Notes: generated by a model from the sequence alone, not told the origin. A DNA stretch of 64,000 nucleotides from Actinobacteria bacterium IMCC19121 (GCA_002284895.1 CP015605.1:186001-250000), one strand, 5' to 3'; counted from the first letter of the stretch, positions 9,515 to 18,963 are shown. Numbers and translations are program-made.

Positions 9515-10419
9515 TATTTCTCACCTGTCATTTCAAAGAAAGTTTCTTCAAGGTTTGGTAGCTGCGGTGTGAGCTGAGACAAAGTAATTCCGGCATTAAA
9601 GGCGGCGCGGTTAAACTCCACAGCCCATTCAGCAGGTCCCTGCACATGAACGGCGCTATCACGGATAGTTGCATGGTGTCCAGCTTGCTGGGCAATTGCC
9701 AATAACAAAGTTAAATCATTCTCGCTTGCACCTTTAGCGATAATGACTGGTTGTTGGCTCAACATCAAATCAGTCATTTTTCCCGTGAAAACAACTTCGC
9801 CTTTACGAAGCATTACCAAGTAATCACTAATCAACTCAAGCTCTGAGAGCAAATGAGAAGAGACAAACACCGATGTTCCATCATTGGCCAAAGAGCGAAG
9901 CAGTGCACGAACTTCTTGAATACCTTCAGGATCTAGACCATTAGTTGGTTCATCCAGCATCAACAACTTTGGATTTGGTAATAACGCAGCAGCAATACCT
10001 AAACGCTGTTTCATTCCTAATGAATAAGTCTTGAACTTAGATTTTGCGCGATCTCCTAAGCCAACTTGTTCTAACAATCCCTGGACTCGATCTGTTGAAA
10101 ATCCACCTAAAGTTGCCAATACATTTAGATTTTCTTTTCCACTTAACGCTGGATAGAAAGCAGGTCCTTCAATCATTGCGCCAACTCGAGGTAAATACTT
10201 CTCTGGATGTTTAATTGATTCACCCAATATCTCTCCAGTGCCACCAGTTGGGGTAATGAGCCCTAAGAGCATCCGCATGGTCGTTGTTTTACCCGAGCCA
10301 TTAGGCCCGACAAAGCCACAGATAGTTCCAAGGGGAACTTCGAAGGTGGCATGGGAGACCGCTACTTGGTCTCCATATTTCTTGCTTAAATCTGTAACTG
10401 AGATTGCCGTATTGGACAT
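9514..10419 (-). CDS. ABC transporter ATP-binding protein (ABC-2 exporter)
   Basis: 301 aa. Walker A GPNGSGKT (38-45), signature YSLGMKQRLGIA, Walker B LLMLDEPTNGLDPEG, and the D/H-loop VSSHLLSELELI. The extra C-terminal domain of about 80 aa is typical of drug/bacitracin-type exporters (CcmA/DrrA-like). It pairs with the overlapping permease gene. The ATG at 10419 is preceded by CAGAGT plus 7 nt, compatible with leaderless transcription, divergent from metZ. Confidence 0.93.
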   Translation of the reverse strand: MSNTAISVTDLSKKYGDQVAVSHATFEVPLGTICGFVGPNGSGKTTTMRMLLGLITPTGGTGEILGESIKHPEKYLPRVGAMIEGPAFYPALSGKENLNVLATLGGFSTDRVQGLLEQVGLGDRAKSKFKTYSLGMKQRLGIAAALLPNPKLLMLDEPTNGLDPEGIQEVRALLRSLANDGTSVFVSSHLLSELELISDYLVMLRKGEVVFTGKMTDLMLSQQPVIIAKGASENDLTLLLAIAQQAGHHATIRDSAVHVQGPAEWAVEFNRAAFNAGITLSQLTPQLPNLEETFFEMTGEK

Positions 10420-10445
10420 GGGTGTAACTCTGCCACAATTAACCC

Positions 10446-11666
10446 ATGAGCAAACGACCTTGGGGCCTTCAGCCCATCAATGAGCGCGAAGAGCCACAGT
10501 GGGAACTCCACCCACAGACTCATGCCGTGCGCACAGGTCTTGCACGCTCTGGTTTTGGTGAAACTTCAGAAGCTCTCTATTTAAATAGTGGTTTCACTTA
10601 TTCATCAGCTGAAGAAGCTTTCTCATCATTTGCTGAAGAAACAGATCATTTCCTTTATAGCCGATTCCATAACCCAACAATTGCAATGTTTGAACAACGC
10701 CTAGCGGCAATTGAAGGCGCTGAATATTGCGTAGCTACCGGTTCTGGAATGTCTGCAATGTTTGCATCTCTTGCTTGCATAGTTGAACAAGGCGACCATG
10801 TTGTTGCATCAGCTGCAATGTTTTCTTCTTGCCATGTGGTCATTACTGAAATGTTGCCCAAGTGGGGAGTTACCTTTGAACTTGTAAAAGGAAATGACCC
10901 AGCAGTGTGGGCAAAAGCTTTGAGCAAACCAACTAAGGCGGTCTTCATTGAAACACCAAGTAATCCGTTACTTGAAATTGTAGATATTAAAATGGTGAGC
11001 GATTTAGCTCATAAAGTTGGCGCAACAGTAATTGTTGATAACGTTATGGCTTCTCCAATTCTGCAAAAGCCACTTCAACTAGGTGCTGATGTTGTTATGT
11101 ATTCAGCTACAAAACATATTGACGGCCAAGGTCGTGTGTTGGCAGGTGCTTTACTTGGATCACGCGAATACATCTTTGAAAAGCTGCTCCCATTTGTTCG
11201 ACATACCGGTCCTGCACTTAGCGCATTCAATGCCTGGGTTTTAGTGAAATCTTTAGAAACCATGGAGATGCGTGTTCAGCGCATGAGTGAGAATGCTCAA
11301 GCTGTTGCTGAATTTCTTGAAAGCCGCAAGGAAATAAAATCTGTTCGCTTCCCTGGACTTAAATCTCATCCTGGTTATGAAGTAGCAAAGAAGCAGATGT
11401 CAGGTGGCGGAACAACGATTGGCATTGAATTTGCAGGCAATCAGGAGGCTGTTTTTGCCTTCATGAATAAGCTCAGAGTTATTGATATTTCTAACAATCT
11501 AGGTGATAGCAAGTCACTAATAACTCACCCTGCCTCAACTACGCATCGCCGCTTGGGCCCTGAGGTTCAAGCCGAGATGGGAATTACAGAATCTGTCCTA
11601 CGACTATCTGTTGGCCTAGAACATTCAACTGACTTGATTAAGGATTTAACTCAAGCGCTTAATTGA
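10446..11666 (+). CDS. metZ: O-succinylhomoserine sulfhydrylase
   Basis: 406 aa PLP enzyme of the Cys/Met-metabolism family; makes homocysteine from O-succinylhomoserine and sulfide, bypassing cystathionine. The PLP lysine is K223 in SATKHIDGQ; YSRFHNPT and ATGSGMSA form the substrate/cofactor site. The Gly-Gln after the PLP-lysine Asp and the overall N-terminus (TGLARSGFGETSEALYL) resemble MetZ rather than MetB. Its 3' end overlaps ctaB (opposite strand) by 16 nt. No S-adenosylmethionine riboswitch fits in the 26-nt upstream gap. Confidence 0.9.
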   Translation: MSKRPWGLQPINEREEPQWELHPQTHAVRTGLARSGFGETSEALYLNSGFTYSSAEEAFSSFAEETDHFLYSRFHNPTIAMFEQRLAAIEGAEYCVATGSGMSAMFASLACIVEQGDHVVASAAMFSSCHVVITEMLPKWGVTFELVKGNDPAVWAKALSKPTKAVFIETPSNPLLEIVDIKMVSDLAHKVGATVIVDNVMASPILQKPLQLGADVVMYSATKHIDGQGRVLAGALLGSREYIFEKLLPFVRHTGPALSAFNAWVLVKSLETMEMRVQRMSENAQAVAEFLESRKEIKSVRFPGLKSHPGYEVAKKQMSGGGTTIGIEFAGNQEAVFAFMNKLRVIDISNNLGDSKSLITHPASTTHRRLGPEVQAEMGITESVLRLSVGLEHSTDLIKDLTQALN

Positions 11667-12520
11667 GCAGCTACAAGTACTACTGATAACAAACTTAAAT
11701 ACGTTATCGACCACTGAAAGATCTTTACAGCAGTCTTTCCGTAGTTTTCGGATCCTTCTTTTAGCGCAAGAAGTTCTCGGGCAAAAACTAGACCCAGCAG
11801 AACTGTGACAACCATTGACCACATCGCAAGTCCAGCAGAAATTATTAGCCAAATTGAACAGGCAATCATAAGTATTGTGTGGAACCACATTTCTTTATGC
11901 ACGCGTGCCTTTGTTGCAACTACTGGAAGCATTGGAATCCCTGCAGCTGAATAGTCGTCTTTATACTTAATTGCTAACGCCCAAAAGTGTGGGGGCGTCC
12001 AAAAGAATATGACCATAAAGAATGCAAGTGCTGTTAGCGAAAGAGAATTAGTTACCGCGGCCCAACCAATAAGAACGGGCATGCATCCTGCAGCTCCGCC
12101 CCAAACAATGTTCTGTGAAGTTCTGCGCTTGAGTGCCAAAGTATAGACAAGAACGTAAAAAGCTATTGCAATCAAAGATAGCAGGGTGGCAAGTGGGGTT
12201 GTGAAAAACCAAAACATTAGTAATGAAATAACGCCAATGAGAGTTGCAAAAATTGCAGCATTTGTTTTGCTAATGACACCAGTAACGATTGGTCGCTTTG
12301 ATGTTCGTGCCATTAACTTATCAATGTCACTTTCAATAACCATATTGAAAGCATTTGCACTTCCCGCAGATAATGTTCCCGCAATAATCGTGGCTATAGT
12401 TAGAGAAAATGAGGGAAGACCTTTGGCTGCTAAGACCATGGCTGGCAAAGTAGAAACGAGGAGCAGTTCCACTACCCGAAGCTTCATCAGATCGAGGTAG
12501 CCCCGCATAATTGTGCTCAC
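11651..12520 (-). CDS. ctaB: Protoheme IX farnesyltransferase (heme O synthase)
   Basis: 289 aa, eight or nine membrane helices. Adds farnesyl to heme b to give heme O for the terminal oxidase encoded at 22-25 kb. The UbiA-family prenyl-pyrophosphate site NAFNMVIESDIDKLMARTSK with RP after it (about 56-77) identifies CyoE/CtaB, and FWTPPHFWALAIKYKDDY is the second conserved loop. Lies apart from the ctaC-D-E operon. Confidence 0.95.
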   Translation of the reverse strand: MSTIMRGYLDLMKLRVVELLLVSTLPAMVLAAKGLPSFSLTIATIIAGTLSAGSANAFNMVIESDIDKLMARTSKRPIVTGVISKTNAAIFATLIGVISLLMFWFFTTPLATLLSLIAIAFYVLVYTLALKRRTSQNIVWGGAAGCMPVLIGWAAVTNSLSLTALAFFMVIFFWTPPHFWALAIKYKDDYSAAGIPMLPVVATKARVHKEMWFHTILMIACSIWLIISAGLAMWSMVVTVLLGLVFARELLALKEGSENYGKTAVKIFQWSITYLSLLSVVLVAAQLSA

Positions 12521-12609
12521 TGGGTTAGATTACTCAGCATCCTCGTGCATTGTTCTCAGTTGCTTCTCAGGCAGAAGGACTACTTTTTGTCTAACGAAAG
12601 GACCACACC

Positions 12610-13065
12610 ATGACACCGGATAAGAAGCCTGAATGGTTCCAATTAGCAGATGCAGACAATTCAGCGTCTACTCGCAAGATTTCTAAAGGTCTGCCAATTA
12701 TGGCCTTGGTTGCTGTGGCAGCGATCATCGGTGTTGGCGCAATATTTGCACAACCACAAGAACAATCCCCTGCCAATGCAACTGAAACAGTTGCTCCAGC
12801 AGTAGTGAATTCAACTCAAACTTCTGCAAAATCCGAAACTGTGGCTCCAGCAAATACTGATGCACCTGCTGTGACTTCTGCAAAAAAGGAATCAGTAGCA
12901 CCTGCAACTGCAGAACCAACAACAAAAGCAGAACCTGTAGCGCCAAAAGCTCCGGCTGCTCCTGGAGTTGCCAATCCACTTGCAAAGAAACCTAAAGGTG
13001 GCGAGCATGAAGGCCGCGAACACGGTGAACATGAAGGTGAAGACGACGAAGGTGATGACGACTAA
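12610..13065 (+). CDS. Membrane-anchored Ala/Pro-rich protein with an acidic His-containing tail
   Basis: 151 aa, not recognised. A short N-terminal cytosolic part, one membrane segment (about 29-49), then a low-complexity extracytoplasmic stalk rich in Ala, Thr, Val, Pro and Lys, ending in a Gly/Glu/Asp/His tail (about 130-151: GGEHEGREHGEHEGEDDEGD). The tail holds three His in Glu/Gly-rich steps and could bind divalent metal; this is inference. AAAGGA lies before the ATG. The next gene, a secreted beta-propeller, follows after 23 nt on the same strand. Confidence 0.7.
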   Translation: MTPDKKPEWFQLADADNSASTRKISKGLPIMALVAVAAIIGVGAIFAQPQEQSPANATETVAPAVVNSTQTSAKSETVAPANTDAPAVTSAKKESVAPATAEPTTKAEPVAPKAPAAPGVANPLAKKPKGGEHEGREHGEHEGEDDEGDDD

Positions 13066-13088
13066 GCCGTAGCCATTACAGTTAGGGC

Positions 13089-14168
13089 ATGCGCCGTAAC
13101 TATCTAGCAGTTTTGTTAATAGCATCACTCTGTGTCAATGCAACACCGGCACAGAGTGAAGTTATTTCTGCTGATACAAAGCTGTCACTTGTTAAGACAA
13201 TCACTGGTGACATTTCACCAAAGTCCGTGCGATCTTCAGGTAACGGACTTGTGAGCGCCCACAACATGATGTACAGACACAGTGTGACGATTTATGACGC
13301 AAACACTTTTGAATTGATTAAAACTGTTTCAGACTCTGTTCAACTCTCTAAATTTGGTTACTCTAAATACACATCTACTTATAAAGGGGCACCTGTCGAA
13401 GGCGCATATTCACCAGATGGTAAGTATCTATATGTAACTAATTATGCGATGTACGGCAAGGGTTATAACCACGAAGGCCATGACACATGCTCTCCTGCCT
13501 CTGGTTACGACTCAAGCTTTCTGTATCGAATTAATCTTGCCAATTATGAAATAGATAATGTTTATCCAGTTGGTTCTGTTCCAAAAGTTGTCGAAGTAAC
13601 ACCTGATAACAAGTATGTGCTTGTTTCAAACTGGTGTTCTTATGACCTTAAAGTCATATCTGTAGCCGCACAAAAGGTAGTGAAAACAATCAAGATTGGA
13701 CGCTATCCACGCGGTATTGCAGTGAGCAATGATTCCAAGTTTGCATACGTTGCAGAAATGGGAGGTGACCGAATCCATGTAATTAACTTAGAAGACTTCT
13801 CGGTCTCCTACATTCCAATTGGAAGCAACCCTCGTGCAATTGTTTTGTCTCCAGATAATTCAATGATGTACGTGACGATGAATCTTTCGGGCAAGGTTGC
13901 ATCCTGGGATCTAAAAAACAATAAGGCTGGTAAGTCAGTTAGAACTGGAAATGCTGCCCGAAGCCTTGCTATCTCCAGCGATGGGACTGCACTATTTGTT
14001 GTCAATTTTGTAAGTGACACTATTTCAAAAGTGCGCACCAGCGACATGAAAGTAATACAAAATATAAAGGTGTGTAATGAGCCAATTGGTATTACTTATG
14101 ACTCTCCAACTGCACGCACATGGGTTGCCTGTTATGGGGGCGCAATCAAGGTATTTGATAATAAATAA
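13089..14168 (+). CDS. Secreted YVTN-type beta-propeller protein
   Basis: 359 aa with a signal peptide (1-23, ending near TPAQS). Repeated propeller blades of the YncE/YVTN type: SPDGKYLYVTNYA, TPDNKYVLVSNW, SNDSKFAYVAEMGGDRIHVI, SPDNSMMYVTMN, SSDGTALFVVNF. Four Cys residues in the extracytoplasmic domain could form disulfides. Such proteins act as exported binding scaffolds or lactonase-like enzymes; the specific role is unknown. Its stop codon is directly followed by the stop of the opposing D-Ala-D-Ala carboxypeptidase gene. Confidence 0.82.
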   Translation: MRRNYLAVLLIASLCVNATPAQSEVISADTKLSLVKTITGDISPKSVRSSGNGLVSAHNMMYRHSVTIYDANTFELIKTVSDSVQLSKFGYSKYTSTYKGAPVEGAYSPDGKYLYVTNYAMYGKGYNHEGHDTCSPASGYDSSFLYRINLANYEIDNVYPVGSVPKVVEVTPDNKYVLVSNWCSYDLKVISVAAQKVVKTIKIGRYPRGIAVSNDSKFAYVAEMGGDRIHVINLEDFSVSYIPIGSNPRAIVLSPDNSMMYVTMNLSGKVASWDLKNNKAGKSVRTGNAARSLAISSDGTALFVVNFVSDTISKVRTSDMKVIQNIKVCNEPIGITYDSPTARTWVACYGGAIKVFDNK

Positions 14169-15344
14169 CTAAGGTGCTGCTGGAGCCGCTGAAATCTCTG
14201 TTGGAATGTTTGGGGCTGCGATTCTGCCTAACAATCTATCAATTGCTGCTCGTGCTTTAGCACTTGACTTAGTTCCTCTTGAAATCTCATCGGCTAAAGT
14301 GACAAAAATGTACTCACGATCTGTTGACTGAACAAAACCCGCTAACGTGACCGTTCCATTCAATGTGCCTGTCTTGGCTCGTACCAACCCCACTGCACTT
14401 GGTGCTGTTGTTAAAAAACGGGAGCGTAATGTGCCAGAGACTCCACCAACGGGGAGTGAGTCGTACAAGAGCCCATATTTTGGATCTTTGCGTAACTGAT
14501 ACAACAGTTGACCTAACATGGATGCAGTTACCCGATTTTCTTTAGACAACCCACTGGCATCTTTAACAATTAATTTACTCGGATCTATTCCATATTCCAC
14601 AAGTAGGGCTTCAAAAATCTGAGCTACACCTTTATCACTAAAAGAATTGCCTGCAGCTCGAGCAGATAATCGAGCCAATCTCTCTGCTAAGTTGTTTTCA
14701 CTCCAGAGCAGGGTGTAATTCAAGATTTGAGAAAGTTCCGGTGATTGATCGCTGACTATCAATTCAGATGCATTGAGTAATGCCTCATCACTGCTAATTG
14801 CTTTCATCACCGGCTTAAATCCTCGCTTTGCCCAAAATGCTTTAAAATTGGCGATGTCTTGAGAATATAGGCCCGAGTATAAAACCTTGATTCCCTTTAG
14901 TGAGCCATGATTGCTTTTTTTGGCTACGGTCAAAGAATTAAATGCCAGATACGGCAAAGAAGCCCGATACATTTTTCTGGCAACAGTATGGTTCAGACTG
15001 ATCCAGGGATCATAACTACCTTGGATAACTAATGTTTTTGGCTCAATACCTGATGAAATATTTGTGGTGAAGTGTGATTGCATATCCAAATATTTAATTG
15101 CAACTGCCCCAGAAAAGATCTTCATAACTGAAGCAGGCTTACGTTGTGAGAATGAATTCTTCTCATAAACTACTTCACCGGTTGTTCCATCAATCAAAAT
15201 CATTGCTGGGTTTGAAAGGGATGGCTGATGTAAGAGTTCTTCAAAAGCTGCTGGAATTGAAGCTGGGGACAGCACTGCACTTGCAGGAGCGCCAGTAAAA
15301 ACTGTTGCTATTACAAGTAGAGCTATAAACCTACGAGAGCGCAT
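14169..15344 (-). CDS. dacB: D-alanyl-D-alanine carboxypeptidase/endopeptidase (PBP4, peptidase S13)
   Basis: 391 aa, exported (signal peptide 1-23). All three penicillin-binding motifs are visible: SVMK (72-75), SEN in the middle (LLWSENNLAERLA) and KTG (324-326). The order and spacing fit the S13/PBP4 class that trims or cuts cross-bridges in peptidoglycan, although it is shorter than E. coli DacB (477 aa). Often adjacent to tilS-hpt in actinobacteria; here it is about 7 kb away. The downstream end abuts the propeller gene tail-to-tail. Confidence 0.88.
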   Translation of the reverse strand: MRSRRFIALLVIATVFTGAPASAVLSPASIPAAFEELLHQPSLSNPAMILIDGTTGEVVYEKNSFSQRKPASVMKIFSGAVAIKYLDMQSHFTTNISSGIEPKTLVIQGSYDPWISLNHTVARKMYRASLPYLAFNSLTVAKKSNHGSLKGIKVLYSGLYSQDIANFKAFWAKRGFKPVMKAISSDEALLNASELIVSDQSPELSQILNYTLLWSENNLAERLARLSARAAGNSFSDKGVAQIFEALLVEYGIDPSKLIVKDASGLSKENRVTASMLGQLLYQLRKDPKYGLLYDSLPVGGVSGTLRSRFLTTAPSAVGLVRAKTGTLNGTVTLAGFVQSTDREYIFVTLADEISRGTKSSAKARAAIDRLLGRIAAPNIPTEISAAPAAP

Positions 15345-15351
15345 CTACCTG

Positions 15352-15702
15352 TCAGTGCCACAGCGATGCGATAAGGATATTTGTGGTTGTTAAGCCAATT
15401 AATAGAAGCCATGTATTTTTAGCCAATACAGGCTTCTTCACATTCTTATAACCGATTATAAGAATAGTGATCAAAATCAATAGCTTGATTCCTACTTTTG
15501 TATGGTTAAGAACTTCATCTGGGTGCACGGTCCCCCACATGCCCACCATCGCAAGACCGGCAACAAGAGCTGTTACACCGGCGTGCAAAATTCCTGGATT
15601 GAATTTGCGAGGATTCTTGTTCCATTGGTGTGCCAAGAGTGAAAAAATTGCAATCACGCAAAGAACATGGACTAAATAAAGGACTGTATTGATAGCTGAC
15701 AT
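15352..15702 (-). CDS. Small four-helix membrane protein
   Basis: 116 aa with four predicted membrane helices, a conserved-looking HQWNKNP loop and an Asn/His-rich start. Not assigned to a function. It lies 7 nt upstream of the S13 carboxypeptidase on the same strand and so is probably co-transcribed. Similar small membrane proteins of unknown role occur in actinobacteria (from general knowledge, not a search). Confidence 0.72.
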   Translation of the reverse strand: MSAINTVLYLVHVLCVIAIFSLLAHQWNKNPRKFNPGILHAGVTALVAGLAMVGMWGTVHPDEVLNHTKVGIKLLILITILIIGYKNVKKPVLAKNTWLLLIGLTTTNILIASLWH

Positions 15703-15724
15703 GTATTCAGTTTAGAGTGCCTAC

Positions 15725-16372
15725 ATGTCTAATCCAACTACCCCGGCCTCAATTGGCCCAGGTGAATTCTTCCCAGTAGTTGGTGTGGGACCTCATGAAA
15801 AACCATGGCCAGAAGGCCTTCACTATGATCCTGAGTTATTGCTCAATGGTGATCGTAGAAATGTTCTAGATCATTACCGGTATTGGACAGTAGAAGCCAT
15901 TGTTGCCGATTTGGATTCAAAGCGACACAAGCTGCAGATTGCAATTGAAAACTGGCAACATGATTTGAATATTGGCTCAATAGTTCGAACCGCAAATGCC
16001 TTTAACGTCTCTGGTGTTCATATCGTTGGCAAGCGTGACTGGAATAAACGCGGTGCAATGGTAACTGATAGATATTTAACTGTTCATCATCATCCAACAG
16101 TTGAAGATTTTGCTGCCTGGTGTAAAGAAAATGAACTACCAATTATTGGGATCGATAATGTTCCTGGATCCAAGCAACTCGAATCCGCACAGCTTCCAGA
16201 AAAATGTGTGCTTTTATTCGGACAAGAAGGCGCGGGAATGTCTGATGAAGGAATTGCTGTGTGCGAAGTACTCTATGAAATCAATCAATATGGTTCAACT
16301 AGATCAATGAACGCATCCGCTGCAGGAGCAATCGCTATGTATCACTGGGCATTGCAGCACCTACCCCGATGA
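15725..16372 (+). CDS. SpoU-family tRNA/rRNA 2'-O-methyltransferase
   Basis: 215 aa SPOUT methylase. Motif 1 NIGSIVRTANAF, motif 2 LLFGQEGAGMS and motif 3 QYGSTRSMNASAAGAIAMYHW are present, giving the knotted S-adenosylmethionine site and the catalytic Arg/Asn. Substrate (tRNA G18, C32/U32 or rRNA) cannot be told from sequence. TAGAGT at 15713-15718 lies 6 nt before the ATG, a leaderless-type arrangement. Overlaps the MFS gene by 4 nt (ATGA). Confidence 0.86.
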   Translation: MSNPTTPASIGPGEFFPVVGVGPHEKPWPEGLHYDPELLLNGDRRNVLDHYRYWTVEAIVADLDSKRHKLQIAIENWQHDLNIGSIVRTANAFNVSGVHIVGKRDWNKRGAMVTDRYLTVHHHPTVEDFAAWCKENELPIIGIDNVPGSKQLESAQLPEKCVLLFGQEGAGMSDEGIAVCEVLYEINQYGSTRSMNASAAGAIAMYHWALQHLPR

Positions 16373-17535
16373 AAAGAATCTGGCTTACACGCAATTTAGT
16401 ACTTCTTACAATGGTTTCACTTGCTCAAGATGCTGCCAGCGAACTACTTTACCCCTTACTTCCAATTTTGCTTACAGGTGTTATTGGTGCTGCGCCATTG
16501 GCTCTAGGTCTAATCGAAGGATGCGCTGAAGCCGCAGCAGGATTCACCAAGTTAATTAGTGGAAAATCAAGTGACCGGTTGGGGCGCAAACCTTTTGTTA
16601 TATCTGGTTACACCTTGGCCGGTGTTGGAAAAGCGCTTGTAGTAGTTGCTACATCGTGGCCTCTTGTTTTTCTTGGTCGTGTTACAGATCGCATTGGTAA
16701 GGGCATGCGCAGTGCACCACGTGATGCTTTGATCTCTGACTCGGTTGATAAAGCCCACCTCGGTAAGGCTTTTGGCTTCCACCGCACTGGTGACAATATC
16801 GGTGCAGTAATTGGGCCTGGTATTGCCCTGATTGGCCTGGCAATGCTCGATGGTGATGTGCGAGCAGTTGCTATGTGGGCATTGATTCCTGCGATTATTT
16901 CTGGATTACTCACATTGTTTGTGCGAGAAAACTTTGTAAAGCCAAAAAGGGCTGAAGTAAAAGTCAAGGTGAAGCATCCACCTTTGCCAGCACCTCTTAA
17001 AAGGTCAATCACATTGTTGGTTTTCATTCAGCTTACAAATATTCCTGATGTGCTGTTATTGCTGCGCTTACATGACATTGGGTTTTCAACTCAAGGTGTT
17101 GTTCTTTCATACATGCTCTTTAGTGCTGTGACAGTATTGGCGGCATTTCCAGGTGGAGCAATTGCAGATAAATATTCACCCAGAATTGTGTACTCAGTTG
17201 GTTTAGTGGCCTTTGCAACTGCCTATGCAACTTTAGGATTAACGCAAAACCACACAGTTGCACTCATTGCTCTAGCACTCTATGGATTATTTCCAGCACT
17301 TACTGATGGAGTTGGTAAAGCTTGGATTGCTGGAATGAGTGAAGCGGCACATCGTGGTCGTGCTCAAGGTGTTTACCAAGCATCGATGAACTTTGCAGTT
17401 CTAGGTGCCGGTATTTGGGGTGGTGCACTGTGGAGTAAAGGCGATATTCAGTGGCCCCTTATTGTTGCTGCTATTGGCGCACTTATTGGTGCGATAGTTC
17501 TAGCAACAGGCCATCCACGGCGCGCTCGATCATAA
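16369..17535 (+). CDS. MFS transporter
   Basis: 388 aa, about 12 membrane helices. The loop 2-3 signature GKSSDRLGRKPF and the GRVTDRIGKGMRSAPRDALISD region with GFHRTGDNIGAVIGP are those of a major-facilitator subgroup without assigned substrate. Translation-coupled to the SpoU methylase. Its last 53 nt overlap the opposing phosphatase gene. Confidence 0.86.
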   Translation: MKRIWLTRNLVLLTMVSLAQDAASELLYPLLPILLTGVIGAAPLALGLIEGCAEAAAGFTKLISGKSSDRLGRKPFVISGYTLAGVGKALVVVATSWPLVFLGRVTDRIGKGMRSAPRDALISDSVDKAHLGKAFGFHRTGDNIGAVIGPGIALIGLAMLDGDVRAVAMWALIPAIISGLLTLFVRENFVKPKRAEVKVKVKHPPLPAPLKRSITLLVFIQLTNIPDVLLLLRLHDIGFSTQGVVLSYMLFSAVTVLAAFPGGAIADKYSPRIVYSVGLVAFATAYATLGLTQNHTVALIALALYGLFPALTDGVGKAWIAGMSEAAHRGRAQGVYQASMNFAVLGAGIWGGALWSKGDIQWPLIVAAIGALIGAIVLATGHPRRARS

Positions 17536-18004
17536 CGAGCGTCTCTTCGTAGATTTCACCGGATTGGTCATACGGATCTGGAACCTCTAATCTATTGAAT
17601 TGCGCTGACTCTGGATCAATTGCCGATAGAGCTGGATCAAAGCAACGTAGGTAGAAAACTTTGCTCCGTGAGTCATTATCTGGTGCAAGTTCAATTACCT
17701 TCTTATAGTTATTTGAATCCATCACCAAAATTAAATCTGCTTCAAAGAAATCACTTGACTTAAATTGGCGCGCAGAGTGGGAGTATTTGTATCCAGCTTT
17801 TTCCCAAGTTTTTTGTGAAGTTGGGTGCGCACCTTGACCAATATGCCAAGCACTTGTTCCAGAACTATCAACAATGATCTTGGGCGAACTCCACTGTGCG
17901 GTGCGATTAGATAAAACAGCTGCTGCCATAGGTGAGCGACAGATATTTCCCATACAAACCATCGTTATACGGATTTCAGGCAGAGTTTTTAGATGCTCAA
18001 TCAA
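17483..18004 (-). CDS. Low-molecular-weight protein tyrosine phosphatase
   Basis: 173 aa. The P-loop CMGNICR (Cys17 to Arg23) followed by SPMA is the nucleophile site, and the VPDPYDQSG stretch near 147 carries the general-acid Asp. Cytoplasmic; in this family roles include phosphotyrosine and sometimes arsenate handling, but no ars genes are nearby. The TTG start overlaps the TPR gene stop as TTGA, so the pair is coupled. Confidence 0.87.
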   Translation of the reverse strand: MIEHLKTLPEIRITMVCMGNICRSPMAAAVLSNRTAQWSSPKIIVDSSGTSAWHIGQGAHPTSQKTWEKAGYKYSHSARQFKSSDFFEADLILVMDSNNYKKVIELAPDNDSRSKVFYLRCFDPALSAIDPESAQFNRLEVPDPYDQSGEIYEETLVMIERAVDGLLLELSHQ

Positions 18005-18939
18005 GCCTGCGGCTCTTCATCTAGCGTCTCCTGCACTGACTTCAGGCGACGTTCAATCTCATCGGCCTCATCAGTACGGCCCTGCATGCGAATAATCTTT
18101 GCAATTCTTGTCTCAACATCAACGATAAATTCGAAGTCTTTAGGCTCATCTTCACTGACCACTGAGAGCACCTGCTCCAAAGTGGCTAATGCGTCATCGA
18201 ATTTCTCGAGCAAAATTTGTGCTTTACCGTATTCAAATTGAGCAAAAGTTTCGCGGCGATGATCATGCCCAGTTTCAAAGACATCAACTGCTTTGCGGGC
18301 AGTTTCAAGGGCTAATTCACCCTCACCTAATTCGATTAAGCATGATGCGATTTTTTGATCGCAGCGAGCAACATGAATGACTTCTTTGTTTCGCTTAAAT
18401 AGAGCCCGTGCTTCTTTGAATGCATCAATAGATCTCTCATAGTTTTTCAGCTCACGCTCAGCACAACCTATGAGATGTAAATCATTTGCTGCACCAATTT
18501 CATTTCCATCGACTAAATGCTCTTGGGCGCACTCATTCATTGTTTCAACAACTTTGTCATATTGCTTTGAGGTGTACCACCACTCACCTAATGTGCAAGC
18601 AAGTTCTAGTGCAATCGGTGATTTGTTCTCACGCAAAATCTCAACTGCTTTGCTCATTGCAGTTGCAGCTTCGTCCATCCGTTTTAATTGGTTTAAGTTA
18701 TAACCAATTGCAGAATATGCCTGAGCTAAACCTTCACTAGGTGCACTGTCTCCAAGTGTTGAGTAAATATCGCGCGCTGTTTCAGCTAACGCTAGCGCTT
18801 CATCGTATTGGCCACGTGCATAAATTCGCGCACTTAATTCATAATAGGTGCTGGCACGTTCTTCGCCATCTACTTCAGGAATTCGATCCCAAAGCATTTC
18901 CTCGGTGATGAGTTCTTCCATGTCGTCATCTTCACTCAC
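18001..18939 (-). CDS. TPR-repeat protein
   Basis: 312 aa, acidic, almost entirely helical with repeated 34-residue TPR-like pairs (for example YDEALALAETARDIYSTLGD, MDEAATAMSKAVEILR, YERSIDAFKEARALFKRN). Cytoplasmic scaffold, partner unknown; coupling to the tyrosine phosphatase suggests they act together. The GTG start at 18939 has TAGAGT exactly 7 nt upstream, the clearest leaderless signature here together with the Crp gene. Confidence 0.8.
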   Translation of the reverse strand: MSEDDDMEELITEEMLWDRIPEVDGEERASTYYELSARIYARGQYDEALALAETARDIYSTLGDSAPSEGLAQAYSAIGYNLNQLKRMDEAATAMSKAVEILRENKSPIALELACTLGEWWYTSKQYDKVVETMNECAQEHLVDGNEIGAANDLHLIGCAERELKNYERSIDAFKEARALFKRNKEVIHVARCDQKIASCLIELGEGELALETARKAVDVFETGHDHRRETFAQFEYGKAQILLEKFDDALATLEQVLSVVSEDEPKDFEFIVDVETRIAKIIRMQGRTDEADEIERRLKSVQETLDEEPQA

Positions 18940-18963
18940 GAGTGTGACTCTATACGCTAACTC

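Noticed and set aside
12725-13128. Antisense open frames over the 12610 gene (Leu/Gln-rich)
   Set aside because: They are shadows produced by the repetitive Ala/Pro/Thr codons of the plus-strand gene and lack ribosome sites.
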